From positions 4,092,001-4,156,000 of the forward strand of contig JAETXT010000008.1 of the NCBI GenBank assembly GCA_019188255.1: a stretch of DNA of 64,000 bases, read 5' to 3'. The position numbers and the translations under genes were made by a program. The number at the start of each line of letters is the position of its first letter. Within the stretch, counting starts at the first letter, position 1. Of the stretch, positions 1 through 11,270 are shown in pieces. Under the pieces are notes generated by a model. It was not told where the DNA came from. It saw only the letters and a list, made by a program, of their open reading frames with translations, and made no database searches. The stretch comes from Verticillium longisporum (Eukaryota; Ascomycota; Sordariomycetes; Glomerellales; Plectosphaerellaceae).

Positions 1-673
1 CGAGATCACCCTTGACGAGGGTCTCGGCCTTGACGGACTCAATGTTGCCGTCGCGGACGACTTTACAGGTAGGTGCCGACAGGGCATATAGCGACTGAAT
101 GGTCTGTTCAGCGCGATAGTCCTGAACGAAACCAACGACGATGTTGAGCACGATGACAGCGGTGATGACACCGCCTTCAATGTAGTCCTTGATAGCGAAG
201 GACAGGATCATAACGATCACGAGAACGAGGGTCAGACTGTTCGAGATCTGTCTCATGAGAATCTCCCAAACGGATAGGCCCTTGGCTCCCTCGAGAGCGT
301 TGGGGCCATCACGCTCGAGGCGGGCAGCGGCCTCGCTCTTGGAGAGACCATTTTCAAGGTCGGTCTGCCAGGTGTTTCGGAGGCTGTCGATGGGGATGCA
401 GTGAACGGGCCGAAGAGCATCGTGCTGGTGCTCGGGTCCCTTTTCCTGCTGAAGTCTCTCGACTAGCTGATGCTCCTTCTGCTGCTGCTCGACAGTGTGC
501 GAGTCCTTGAGATAGGTAGCGCTGGTGGTACTGGTGATGGCAGTACTAATTGCTGTGATGATGGGGGGCTTCTCATTGAAACCACCTATACCATTCGAGG
601 GGTCGTCCTGCTCGGCAGCGGGCTCCGCAGAATCGTAGTTGTGACCATTCCTGGTGGCGTCGGTTTCTCCCAT
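1..673 (-). CDS. ENA-type P-type (Na+/K+) ATPase, N-terminal part, cut by window edge
   Basis: The minus strand is open without interruption from an ATG at 673 to the first base of the window (224 codons), so only the N-terminus is present. A low-complexity leader with Gln-rich segments (about residues 1-75) precedes a cation-ATPase N domain with the pattern NGLSKSEAAARLERDGPNAL. Two hydrophobic helices follow, around SLTLVLVIVMILSFAI and GGVITAVIVLNIVVGF, and then the start of the actuator domain (VVRDGNIESVKAETLVKGDL). This order and wording fit fungal ENA (type IID) sodium/potassium efflux pumps of the plasma membrane better than PMCA, SERCA or H+-ATPases. The phosphorylation DKTGT motif lies outside the window, so subtype is inferred from the N-terminus only. 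No intron is seen in the visible part. Five PacC-type motifs lie upstream. Confidence 0.85.
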   Translation of the reverse strand, partial: MGETDATRNGHNYDSAEPAAEQDDPSNGIGGFNEKPPIITAISTAITSTTSATYLKDSHTVEQQQKEHQLVERLQQEKGPEHQHDALRPVHCIPIDSLRNTWQTDLENGLSKSEAAARLERDGPNALEGAKGLSVWEILMRQISNSLTLVLVIVMILSFAIKDYIEGGVITAVIVLNIVVGFVQDYRAEQTIQSLYALSAPTCKVVRDGNIESVKAETLVKGDL

Positions 674-1021
674 CGGATACTGGTTGGTTCCTTGGTGTAA
701 GCAAGCGGGTTTGCAAATGAATGCAAGAGACGTGTGGGTGCGAGAAGGGTGGGTTGGGGGAGAGAAGGGGGGTTGGGAGGGTGTGAAGGAATGGAAAGGC
801 AAGTACGGACGAGGGAGGATCGGGGGCGGGTTCTTTAAACCTTTTGCGGGGGGCAGAGTGAATGGGAGAATGGCAGACCACGAGGACTTGATGGACGGGC
901 GCACTTCCATGGACTGACGACGGACGGCCGATGAGAAGCGGCTCGGGGATCGTCCGGTCGGGGCGGGTGTGCGTGGGTGGGAAAGGTGTCACACGCCCAA
1001 ACGGATATGGCGTTACTCCAC

Positions 1022-1692
1022 GCCAAGTACCAGACGTACCTCCCGGTTCCTCCACAATACATCCTGACGGCACCCTCCAACACACGCGACGTTCCATTTT
1101 CTTGATGGCCAGGCCTAGCTCGTCATGTCGCCTGCTGCACAACGCGTGGTGTTTGCTGCATTCTGCTTACTGTTCCTGGGGCTCCAGAGCTCCAGAGGAC
1201 AGACTGCCTCTGTCTTCCTGTACGAGGCTCTCCTGGTACCTGAGGACGATCATCACGGTGCTGCCGGCTACCCACTTTCTGTCGGCTGCTGATCGCATCT
1301 CTTGGGCACACGCCTTGGTCGCGGAATAAGCATTGGTTGGCGCATGGGATGTGGAGAGGGCAGCAGAGGGGAAAGGGCGTCGCCAAGTGTTGCTGGTGCA
1401 CCAAGTTTGTCGAGACGCCAGAGACTCAGCAAGGAACTGGCCTTCGTCTGTCGGTCATCGTCCGAACGGCACGGTCATCGTCCGTCGTTGGCGGAGGCTG
1501 ACTGGACTGGTGCTCCACCCTCTGGGTTGAGCCAAGTCGTCGTCACCAAGCTGAGGAGCGCCAATCAAGGAGGATTGAAGATGCAGAGCGGCCAATCAGG
1601 GCGTATTCCAGCGGGCTTCGAGACCAATCGAACAGGACAATGCGGGGAGGCGAGAGGACCCAGTGGCTGTGTTGACGCTTTAGACGCTTGGC
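1022..1692. promoter_or_regulatory. Cluster of PacC-type GCCARG motifs upstream of the ENA gene
   Basis: GCCAAG occurs at 1022-1027, 1382-1387 and 1531-1536, GCCAGG at 1108-1113, and the complement CTTGGC at 1687-1692. GCCARG is the published consensus for the fungal alkaline-pH regulator PacC/Rim101, and ENA pumps are known pH- and salt-responsive targets. About one match would be expected by chance in this length on both strands, so five is suggestive only. The link to regulation is inference. Confidence 0.35.
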
Positions 1693-1777
1693 GGGTGGGA
1701 GGGAGAGCGAGGCGAATTGGAGTGACGGGAATCGGTGATAGGCAGGGCGAGATGCTGGGATGTGTTGGGTGCTGCTG

Positions 1778-1785
1778 AAGAGAGA

Positions 1786-1818
<33 letters not shown>
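1778..1818. repeat. (GA)n microsatellite
   Basis: A run of about 20 GA dinucleotides with one GGG interruption. It generates long Arg/Glu and Ser/Leu open frames on both strands that I regard as artefacts. Confidence 0.95.
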
Positions 1819-4729
1819 CAAGCGATACAGATACAGGGTGGAGCGGAAGAACGACGAAAGAAACAGGGTGTCTTACCGTGTCTTGCTGCGACATCATCGT
1901 CATGACGTGGAACCCTCGAGGCCACGGACCAGCAGGAGCGCAAGGGGACAACAAGGATAGCGATGCTCAATAGGTGCTGAAACGAAGGGCGACAAGGAAA
2001 CGGTGTTGATGATGCGGCCTCGGGAATCTGCACATGGTTTGTTCTGCTTCCTCTTTTGCCGACAATGCCAAATTTTCTGCTTCGTGGGCCACCGAGGCAA
2101 GAAGGAGCAACTCACGATGAGTGCTTCCCACGACAACCACGTCACTCTCAATCACTGCTTGCCACTTCTATGCAGGTAGGTCCCCAGGCAGGTCTTGCCT
2201 GTTTGTCGGTCACCGCTCGGTAAGGTAGCACAGGGCCGATTCACCGTGTTCAAGCTTCTCTCCCTGCAGCGTCAGACGGGTATCGTCTGCAAAGCCCGCC
2301 TCACGATGGACGCTGAGACATCATGCCCTCCTCAACAGACATGACTTCTTCATGACATGGTCACCAACAATCAAGTTTCACGACAAAGTTGGCACACCAC
2401 ACACAACAGTCAAGCTTTTGGGTACCTCTCGGACACTCTCCGACAATGTCACTTGGCATCACTTGGCGACAGAAATCACTTGGCCATGGACGGTGTTGTA
2501 TGTTGGACCTGTGTATTCTGTGCAGCCAACCCTGACTCGAGCGACAAGCGACGAGCGACGAACATTCAATCCCTCCCGTAATCCTCTTTTGGTTTTTACG
2601 ATCCGCCCGTGGGAGCCTCATGACCTACCTTACCTAGGTAGGTACCTACGGCCAGGTCGTGGACCAGTGCCTAGCCAGAGGCGGCCCCACCGCGGGATTC
2701 AGTCCAAGACCCCTACAGGGGCCTGTTGGGGGGCGTGCCCTCTCCAGCTAAGGTTCGAACCGTGGCACAGCCATTGGAAGGCGCTGGAAATCCAGGCAGG
2801 ATTATGCATCTGGATCTACCTGACTACCTAGATCTGGGATCTGTTGAGAAGCGCCGATTCAAGTGCCATGACGAATCTTGCCACAGCCTGCGGCGCACGA
2901 GATGGCGCTGGAGGCAAGAACCTTGCGCAATGCTCGTCAGAGGCAGGGCGGCCTCCCGAATTGGTGATTCACATGGTGACTCGATTGTGTCTGGGAAGCG
3001 CTCCCTCGTGACCTTCATTGTTCGGTTAGGTACGAAATGCACCACGGTCGTTCTGTTTGCGTTTGAGCCGCCTCGCGACGGCAACAGCGAGGGACCATCC
3101 ATGCAAGGTGAAGGACCCTGTCGACCTTACAGGGAAGCGAGCGCAGCGGCAAGTGGGCGGGCGGCCCTTCCAGGTCTGAGTACCTCCTTTGCGTGGGGGT
3201 GGGTGGTTGGAGCAGGTGCCGGATCAGGATTGTAGCATGCAGAAGTAGCACCGCACCCTCAAGGTACCTAGGAAAGGAACTTCTGCCCGTATCGACGGAC
3301 AGTCTCCGATGTGCATGTCGGCAGTTACCTCATCTACTTCGGGGGCAACGAGAATAAAATCAAAATCAACACAATGGGCCAAGGTTACAGTCGTCAGATT
3401 CTTGTGCCAAGATCGGGCTACTTTTGCAGATGGGCAGCAGGGCGAAAACACAATCTGTGACACTTTTTGCTTGGACGACAAGTTGTATTTTTGGCACGCA
3501 AAGCCTCCTATGGCTCCTTCCCCAGGTTTCGTCCTTGGGCTTGAGCGTCTCATCGTGGTCGTTCGCCCCATCCTAGGGACCACCTGGTAACGTTCTCCCC
3601 GGCGCACCCAGGTGAATGTGCCTGGACCTGGATGGTTCCTCACTACCCCAAGGAATCGAATTGCAGTGAGGAGTGCTGGCAGGCGTACAATGGCCCCACG
3701 TCTCCATCCTTTTCTTTCCACGACGGCGTGAAGTCCAAGGATGTCTGCGGGGAAAGTCGGGGGCACCAAGGCATGATCCCAACACTACCGTATGGAACAA
3801 CATGCTTCCCCTCAACGATGGCGGGTCCTCTGTAGGAGATCTCCCCGCGCTCGAACCATCAGGACCCTCTTCGGTCAATGTCCGCCCAAAGACCTGCATC
3901 GACCGACCGCCGGAAGGCACGTCTCGGCGTCGGAAAACGCCCGACGGCGGTTGCACTCGGCGCGGCCGTCGGAAATGAAAACCGTCGCTCGGCCCAGATG
4001 GCGATCCGTCGGCCTTTGATTTGCAGCCCGTGAGCATGGCAGTCCAAGTCTGGTTCGCAAGGTGATGATCCGATTCAACTCAATGCAGGGCCTCCGTTAG
4101 ATCCCTTGAGTATTGGACAGCTGTCTCACCAGCTACCATGGCATTGCATGGTTGCCACTGGGGGTCAAGATATGAGCACCATCGTGCCAGAGTTAGGCCA
4201 ACAAGTTATGTCCCCGACAGAGGGAGAGAGAAATTTACTAAATGACGATGCCACGATTGCGTTCAACTTGATATCGTGTACCACTTAGAGCCTTTTCCCC
4301 CATCAATCGCCGATGCTGTCACATCCTCCACTGCACTAGCCCGTGTCCTAGAAGTTGCTGCTTGACCAGTATTACCACAGGCCACAAGTCTGTCACGCAT
4401 GAGCTTGAGCTGCTGTTTCTCATCAGGTATGAGCCGTCTGAAGTATTACGTAGCGAATGAGGGTGTCAATCAAAGACTGAGGGTAGCCGTCTTCTGAGTG
4501 TGACAATAGAACGAGAGAGTCTATTAGCGCCAACAGCTACCTCACCGCTTTGAAACTGATCAAGATGCCAACAATCGGTATCAGATTACAACCAGTGTGA
4601 CAGCTGATTTACGTTCGAGTAGCAATACTGCAGCAATGGTCACTGCGAAAATGCCTAGCCAGCCATAGGCCCAAGTTGACGGCATGCTCCAGCGATTATT
4701 CCGAAAGAAAACCTTACACCAGTAGGTAT

Positions 4730-4925
4730 CAGAGCATGTGGGTGATCAGAGTGACGAGGTCTTCCGCAGGTGATATCTGCAGTCAATTTTTAGGTAGGGG
4801 GTGGGAATACATCTGAATTCTGGCCCTCCGCAGCCCTCATATACGCCGTCTCGTAGTCCCAAGTCCCTAAACTAACCCCCTGTCCCGTGGCTCCGCGGGT
4901 GCCTCCTGACATAAGCTACAGGCTG
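4730..4925 (-). mobile_element. hAT-like MITE, copy 1
   Basis: The reverse complement of this 196-bp block aligns over its whole length with 21949-22167. Shared landmarks include GTCAGGAGGC, GCGGAGCCACGG, CAGGGGG, GCGGAGGGCCAGAATTC and GGAAGACCTC. The ends are degenerate inverted repeats beginning CAGAGC at 4730 and ending GGCTG at 4925, matching the cleaner CAGAGCGTGGGTT termini of copy 2. CAG-initiated terminal repeats are typical of hAT elements, and nothing inside is coding, so a non-autonomous miniature element is the best reading. Flanking octamers (4722-4729 and 4926-4933) are not identical, so the target duplication is unproven. Confidence 0.6.
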
Positions 4926-5068
4926 ATCGTTATCAACAATTCGTGTACTACTTGTACAAATACTGAACTTTATGTCACTCGTCTGCTCCACCGACCCGAA
5001 TGTTCTCTAACAGTTCGAGAGTCGTAGAGGGATGACAACTTGTCCCAAGTGAGGCACGCTCCTCCACG

Positions 5069-5093
5069 TTTCGTGGAAAAGCATTCCACGAAA
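5069..5093. repeat. Perfect 10-bp inverted repeat, 5-nt loop
   Basis: TTTCGTGGAA at 5069-5078 is the exact reverse complement of TTCCACGAAA at 5084-5093. It could form a hairpin or serve as a dyad binding site. It lies about 330 bp beyond the 3' end of the CorA-like gene. No function can be assigned. Confidence 0.6.
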
Positions 5094-5421
5094 ACAGTTA
5101 CACTTCATCGCACTTTTCTCTAGAAGAAACGAGAAACCTAGATAACGGCATTCTTTTACGTCTTCATCATTCGCTCAGCAGGGTAACTCTCCTCTTTTGA
5201 GTGCTCCTGTAGTATAGTATCGAAGTCGTCGTTGAACTTGATTCATGCATTACGAAATATATTGCATTCTTGAGAGAGGAGCATGAGTTGCTGACGAATA
5301 AATCTACTAACACAAAAGAAAAGAAGAACCCAATTCAGTGAAAGGACAACATGAGCAACCTAGTCAATGCGCAGACAAGGAATTTCAAGAAAAACCATCC
5401 ACAGCACTTTTAATGACATCC

Positions 5422-6808
5422 TCAAGCTGGAGTATTCTCAACGCCTCCGCTGATAGCTCTACCCTCCAACTTATTGTCTATTTGAGCAGAGATCTCCTGA
5501 ATTCTTCTCTTGCGCCGTATCCGGCACCAGACACGCCAACCGGAAATGACGCCAGCAGTGAGCAATACAGTCAAAATCGTATACACCTTCATCTGTATGG
5601 TGGCGTTTCCGTTCCCAGCTAGATCCTCAAACCATGGCATCGAGAACAGGGTCTAATAGGCGTCAGTACTTCGCATCTTGTCTGCTACGAAGCCAACTTA
5701 CCGCCGTAAACGTTCCAGGTAAAAAGATCATCGTGATGACAGTGATGGCCGTCATGGACGTTGTGTCTTGCCAACTAGCGCGGGCAATATTGGTAGACTC
5801 GGCTGCTAATTTGAGCGTTGCCTCTTGGTCGCGCTGGGCGATGACTATCTGCACGCCCCGGATCAGAGTCGCACATCTCTCGCGACCACCTACGCAATAG
5901 CTTCCTGCGCGCTCGAATCTTTCCTTCAGGGAGGACACTTCCCGCTGGGATTCAGCGGAGAGATAGAGGCAAGGGAGGAAGTCTTCCGGCTTTGACAGTA
6001 TGAGGGCTGTGGCCGAAACTAATCCCTGGGAAATTTGTTCGAAGTATACACACTGATTTGATAAATGCACCGCCTCTCGAGATATTCTTAGTGTGTTGGC
6101 GCCGTTCAACCGCGTTAGGTCTGTTGGGCCTTGGACTTCAAGGATTTTGCTCCCAATCCGCTCGATTTCGTCGGTCAAGGATAGGTGTACGCCACCGAGA
6201 AAGAATTTTGGCCAGCCCTGTTGTGGGTCAGAGAAATAGATTCTCTGCTGACTCAAGATACTTCTAAGCGTGGCGTTTCTTCGTGCAGTTGGTGTCACCA
6301 GTTGTGCGATAACGCAGTCCAAATTCTGGATGTAAAACCAGAACGTAGACGCCAACGGAGTCAAGATTCTGTGCACCTCTACTACTGCTCCGTCTAACGT
6401 TGATTTCTGTACTTGTACTCGTCCCTCCGAAAAGCTGAAATCATTACCATAGCGCCGGGATGTTTTTCCGAGGTTATGAACTGCAACATTATATTCGACA
6501 TTGCATTCATCATGTTCGGGAACACACCTGAGGAGGAGAAGGAAAGTGCTGTCTTTGCATGCCTCAGGGCTGGCTTCGATAGCCTCGACGGAATCGTTCA
6601 ACCACTGGTGAGCGGCTCCCAAACTGCCTAAATCAAGGAAGCTGGGGTCGCACCACTTTCGAAAAGTTATCCCACGAAGTGTGACTTGATCTAGGTTGTT
6701 GGCGAAGGCATGCTTGGAATGCGATTGAAACGATGGTCCATCATGAGAGTCGTCTTTAGCAGCTGCCCCTTCGTCAGCTATGATGCTAAACAAGCGGGCG
6801 AAGTCCAT
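5422..6808 (-). CDS. CorA-like (magnesium transporter superfamily) membrane protein
   Basis: Two exons: 6808-5702 and 5652-5422, joined across a 49-nt intron (5653-5701, GTAAG...TTAG), giving about 445 residues. Splicing creates the segment TFTATLFSMPWF, which is the hallmark of fungal CorA-like proteins at the end of the first C-terminal helix. The preceding TSMTAITVITMIFLPG supplies that helix. A second helix (YTILTVLLTAGVISGW) and a basic tail follow after a short loop. The long N-terminal part is soluble and unremarkable, as in the large fungal CorA-like family that drifts fast and usually lacks the canonical GMN loop; I do not see GMN here. An upstream in-frame start at 6952 would add 48 residues, but MDFARLFS at 6808 looks more natural. 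Transport activity is not demonstrable from sequence. Confidence 0.8.
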
Positions 6809-8025
6809 GATTATCGAGGTTAAGATACGGTGTCCATAGCTGCAGCAGATGACACGGACGACAGGACTGATGGCTCGTTGATTTATACATTCTGACGGAG
6901 TATGTTGCGTTTTGCACCCAAGGCTGTGGCAGGTGCATGACTGACGTGGCATGCTGAGAAGCCAACAACCTATAGATCATGTATGTCATTGAGCTATTAA
7001 AGTATTTCATGTGACCTTATCTGCATCCAGCACCCTTTTGTTGGAAGTCATCCATCTGGACCCCCGAGAAAACACAACAAAGTTGTTGCCAAACTTGAAA
7101 AGCCAGAATCTCGCATCAAGCGACCACGTGCAGTGCATTGCCTTGTTATCAACGTCTCTTCCCACATTGCATGTCGACGTAGAATCGTTCCAGGGCAATA
7201 GAAGACATTTTGGCCGAGGGAAAGCAGCGCATACACTGCATTGTGGCCAGAGCCTTGTCTGGGGAGAACTCTGCCAAGCTGCCATCTGGCATGGTCACAC
7301 CATATCCATTGGTGGGTGCAACCTCACGCCACAAGAAGGACGACAATTGAACGGAAGCTGGGCGACCCGAAAATAGATCGAAAGGGGGTGAAGAGAAAGG
7401 TCCAGAAGCGAATCGCGACCGTCGAGGCTCTGCGGGCCATCGGTTACCCGAAGCAGTAGGTCGATGCGTCGAGGGTGGTGCGAAGGAGATCCGGCCGGGG
7501 CGGGGTGGGTGCCTTGGACATGGTGGCCTTGGTGGTGCCGTGCGTTTCGTTTCGTCTGAACATGTCAAGCATCAAGACATGGCAAAAAAAGCTGAGTTGC
7601 CAGCCATCGCAGAGGCAGTGCCCCCAGATGAAGGCGACGCTCGGTCGCAATCTCTGCCATCCTCTCGACATACTGTCTGTTGGGTCTGTTTTGGGTGCTA
7701 CGGGCTGCTTGTCGCAGACATGGAAAGCTTCGACACGCTGGGGCTCCAAGCTGGAACTCCGGGCTTGGAGGCAAAAGAATGGACGATTCGCGAAATATTG
7801 CTCGCAAGTAATAACATAAAGAGGAGCCTGTTTCCTTGGAAGAACATGATTCTCGTCTCCTCCTATACAAGCTAGTTTGATCAACGTGGAGGTTCTTATT
7901 AGTTTCGAGTTTTGTTTACTACAACAACTCTTCTCTTCTTTTGCGGATCATCTTGAGCTGGCTTGAGAGTATCACTTGATTTTGTCTTCTTTGTCCTCCC
8001 ACCAACAATCAGCACATCGTTCAAG
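6809..8025. other. Divergent intergenic region, nothing recognised
   Basis: This lies between the divergent CorA-like and HsbA-like genes. Small frames exist on both strands, the longest about 146 codons, but none shows a domain, signal peptide or convincing splice structure. I take it as promoter sequence for both genes. Confidence 0.55.
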
Positions 8026-9191
8026 ATGCATTTCAGCGCCCTCCTCGTTAAGACGCTGCTGGCCGGTGGCGCCATTGCCGCCCCTTCGATGCACAGGCGC
8101 CAGCTGCAGACGATCCAGGGTGCCATCACCACGGTGCAGTCGGCACTTGATGACCTCACCACGGCCGTTCAGGTAAGAAAGCACAGCGTATCATGAATGG
8201 AAAACCTTGACCTGACACAGTGCAGGGTCTCTCTGGAGCTGACGCCAACTCGGCGGCGCCCATCCTGACGGCGTCAGAGAAGGTCAAGACGGCCATCGGA
8301 ACGGCGACGACGCAGGTGCAAGGTGCCCAAGCTCTCAGCCTCATGGAGGCTCTTGGGCTGCAAGACACGGCATCGGGCCTCGTGACATCCGTTCAGGGCG
8401 TGACCACGGCTCTGACGAGCAAGAAGGCAGACCTTGATCAGCTCGGTGTGACCTCTATTGCTGTGCAGACGCTCAAGGACCAGCAGGCCTCGAGCAAGGC
8501 CCTCAGTGACGCCATCGTGTCCAAGGTGCCCGCCATTGGCCAGGGCATCGCCCAGCAGAGCACACAGCAGATTGGCGATGCCATCCAGCAGGGCATCACG
8601 GCGTTGTCGGCGCCGCCTGCCGCAGGAGGAGGCGCCGGCGGTGGTGCTGCTCCGGCCCGTCCTTCGCAGCCAGCTCAACCCTCGGCTCGTCCTTCTCAGG
8701 CTCCGGGCCGCCCTGCCCAGCCGGCCCAGCCCGCTCAGCCTGCCCAGCCTCCCGCTCGTCCTGCTCAGCCAGCTCAACCTCCTGCTCGTCCTGCCCAGCC
8801 CGCCCAGCCAGCTCAACCTCCCGCTCGTCCTGCCCAGCCTGCTCAGCCCGTATCTCCCGCCTGCCCCGCCCCGGCTCCCGTTCCCGCCCCCGGTAATGGC
8901 AACAACGCTGGCAACGGCACTGGCAACGGCAACGGCAACGGCGCGGGTGCCGGAACTGGCCGTGGCAACGCAGGCAACGCAGGAAACGCCGCCACGCCTC
9001 CCGGTGCTCCCGCCCCCATCCTCGAGCCCAGGCCCAATGCAGATGCCGGCGCTGGAGCTGGAGCTGGTGCTGGCGCTGGCCGCGGAGCTGGCGCGACCAA
9101 CGGCACGGCGACGAACAACGGAGGCAAGGCCAAGCGTGATCTATCCGTTCACGCGAGGGCCATGCCCATCGCGCTAGCTCTGGAGGCTTGA
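8026..9191 (+). CDS. HsbA-like secreted cell-surface protein with Pro/Ala-rich linker
   Basis: Two exons, 8026-8172 and 8226-9191, with a 53-nt intron (GTAAGA...GCAG), predict 370 residues. The start MHFSALLVKTLLAGGAIAAP is a clear signal peptide. Residues about 25-190 are an all-helical, Cys-free domain rich in Ala, Thr, Ser and Gln, matching the hydrophobic surface-binding protein A / cell-wall galactomannoprotein family (QTIQGAITTVQSALDDLTTA). Known HsbA binds hydrophobic surfaces and recruits secreted hydrolases during surface or host colonisation. Residues about 195-270 are degenerate QPAQPARPAQP repeats, followed by Gly/Asn/Ala runs and a short tail. A typical HsbA is near 180 residues, so the extra low-complexity half is unusual and may act as a wall-spanning stalk. 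I see no GPI signal at the C-terminus. Confidence 0.8.
8652..8865 (+). repeat. Coding minisatellite, Pro/Ala/Gln/Arg repeats
   Basis: Imperfect units built around CCTGCTCAGCCAGCTCAACC and CCTCCCGCTCGTCC recur in register with the codons, encoding PARPAQPAQP-type repeats inside the HsbA-like gene. Length polymorphism between strains would be expected. Confidence 0.8.
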
Positions 9192-9985
9192 GCAAATCAA
9201 CTCGTACATGGTGATGCAAGATATCGTATTTAGGGAGGGACCTCTGTGGCCCGGCTGGGATCGGAGCTTGGAGTTGTTTCTTTGATGGGTCTTGGGGGGG
9301 GGTTCAAGGTAGACCAGGTAGCGTGGCAGCTGTGCTGTCGCGGTAAATGATGATTGATTTCGATTGCATGAGATTGGAACTCGAAGAGACTGGATCACGC
9401 CAGTCCTGGTTGGGTGATGGTGTAGTCATGGCTGCGACAGAGCGTTGTCAGAGAATGTTGGGACGAGACTGAGTGGTGATGTAGGAGAGGGACGGAGCAA
9501 ACGGTGGTGGATGAGTGGGTGCTGGAGCCCAGGCAGATAGAGGGGGGAAGGAGAAAAGGGGGGACCTTGCTGGATTGAGATGCCTCTGTGACTAACGCAT
9601 CTTCACGGCAGTCTCGCTCAGGATGTGCCTGCCCCGGATGTATCAAGAGCCAAGGGCGGGGAACAAAGTCAGAAGAATCCTCTTCTTCATGGCATCGTCT
9701 TCTGCCATCTCTTGATTGATCTCCTCTCAACAGGTCGACCCCCCACGAACCCACGTCCCTCTCAACGCCGTCCACGTCCGCCGCAGATACACCAGATCAC
9801 CGCACACTGCATGCCTGGTGCGCGCCGGACCACTCACAGGCCTCCCACGCCCTTTTCGGCCAGCCCAGTAGCAGCATCCACGCCTCACTCGTGGGCTGTC
9901 CCGTGGTCGTCTTTGGTATAAACGCGACGCCTTCGCATTCGCCCGCGCGCGCAGCGCCTCTTCCTGTCCCGCAATGTCAAGAGAG
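9192..9985. other. Intergenic region, nothing recognised
   Basis: This stretch lies between two genes transcribed in the same direction. It has a G-run at about 9294-9302 and pyrimidine-rich tracts ahead of the next gene. No supported coding region. Confidence 0.55.
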
Positions 9986-11270
9986 ATGGCCAACGAAATC
10001 AAGCTCCCCAGTGGTAGCCCACCCCGATCTGAGCGCTCATGTCGCAAGCCGGTGAGTTTCTCCAAGCTCTTTTTGCCAATTCTGTGCTCCAGACACGGAC
10101 ACGGGCACAGGCAGTCTCCGCCATGGAAAACGCAAGCGCCTGAGCTCACAAACACTGCCAGACTCGGCATCGAAATTGCACGTACCGTTTCCCAGAACTT
10201 TTCCAACCAGGAAACCTCGGTGACGATTGGCGAGTCGATCCGCGATGAGGACGTCTACATCCTTCAGTCGACCGCCACAGGCGACGTCAACGAAGGCCTC
10301 ATGGAGATGCTCATCATGATCCACGCCTGCAGGACAGCCAGCGCCCGCCGCATCACCGCCGTCATTCCCTGCTACCCGTACGCCAGGCAGGACAAGAAGG
10401 ACCGCTCACGAGCCCCCATCTCGGCACGCCTCATTGCCAACATGCTGCAGACGGCCGGCGCCAACCACATCATCACCATGGACCTGCACGCCTCCCAGAT
10501 CCAGGGCTTCTTTTCGGTGCCGTGCGACAATCTCTACGCCGAGCCGTCAGTGCTGCGATGGATCCGTGAAAACCGCAACCTCGACGACGTCGTCTTGTGT
10601 CACCGGACGCTGGAGGCGCCAAGCGTGCCACGTCCATCGCCGACAGGCTTAAGGTCAGCTTTGCACTCATCCACAAGGAGCGCCCACGCCCCAACGTCGT
10701 CGGCAGAATGGTCCTCATCGGCGAGGTCGCTGACAAGGTTGCCATTCTCGTCGATGACATGGCCGACACGTGCGGCACCCTCGACAAGGCCGCGAGTATC
10801 ATTCGGGAGCACAAGGCCAAGGAGGTAAGTACTCTCCCGACATGAACAGGCAGGGAGCCCCAATAAGCTGACCACGACCCAGGTCCTCGCCATTGCTACA
10901 CGTAAGCCCTCGAACCCCACGCTCATGATCGCCCGGGGGGACCATGCCGTCCCCGCCCCCTACCCGGTTGAAAGCCCCTCCCCTTCCCCGCTGACCCACA
11001 ACAGATGGTATCCTTTCTGGCAAGGCCATCGACACCATCAACAACAGCTGCCTCTCCCGCCTCGTCGTCACCAACACGGTGCCCATAGGTGACAAGGTCG
11101 AGCGCTGCCCAAAGCTGCAGGTCATTGATATCAGCGGCACCCTCGCCGAGGCCATCAGACGGTGGGTTCCCGGCATATACGCGCCCCATGCCCTCTGCCC
11201 CTCTGCTAACAGGATCAGTACCCACAACGGCGAGTCTGTCTCGTACCTTTTCACGCATGTCCCCGTGTAA
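9986..11270 (+). CDS. Ribose-phosphate pyrophosphokinase (PRPP synthetase), two frame offsets
   Basis: This enzyme makes PRPP from ribose-5-phosphate and ATP for purine, pyrimidine, histidine, tryptophan and NAD synthesis. Exons are about 9986-10051, 10162-10824, 10883-10901, 11005-11161 and 11219-11270. They encode about 319 residues, the usual length. Clear family signatures are [20 protein letters not shown], the ATP-loop [31 protein letters not shown], the flexible-loop region [15 protein letters not shown], the PRPP-binding [14 protein letters not shown] and the C-terminal [16 protein letters not shown]. Two frame offsets interrupt it: one near 10016-10020, before [10 protein letters not shown], and one near 10590-10596, before SPDAGG, where one base seems missing. 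Everything else is intact. Fungi carry several PRS paralogues and I cannot say which this is. An ATG at 9974 is an alternative start. Confidence 0.88.

Larger units (their letters stand above)
674..4729. other. Long intergenic region, no supported gene
   Basis: Besides the motifs and microsatellite listed separately, I see only short overlapping frames with no recognisable domain. Several TACCTAGGTAGGTA-like blocks occur, for example around 2628-2652, 2819-2832 and 3263-3273; such short palindromic blocks are seen between genes in several filamentous ascomycetes. The GGTTCGAAC at about 2752-2760 resembles a tRNA T-loop but has no pairing T-stem or acceptor. Confidence 0.6.

Noticed and set aside
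1543..2033. Ser/Leu- and Arg/Glu-rich frames
   Set aside because: Caused by the GA microsatellite; no domain or splice support.
2745..2775. tRNA-like T-loop GGTTCGAAC
   Set aside because: No pairing T-stem, anticodon arm or acceptor stem around it.
8652..8865. Repeat array considered as CRISPR
   Set aside because: Units are in codon register inside a eukaryotic gene, without unique spacers.
8274..9219. Long minus-strand frames across the HsbA-like gene
   Set aside because: Generated by the Pro/Ala/Gly repeats and biased codons; the plus-strand reading has a signal peptide and a known domain.
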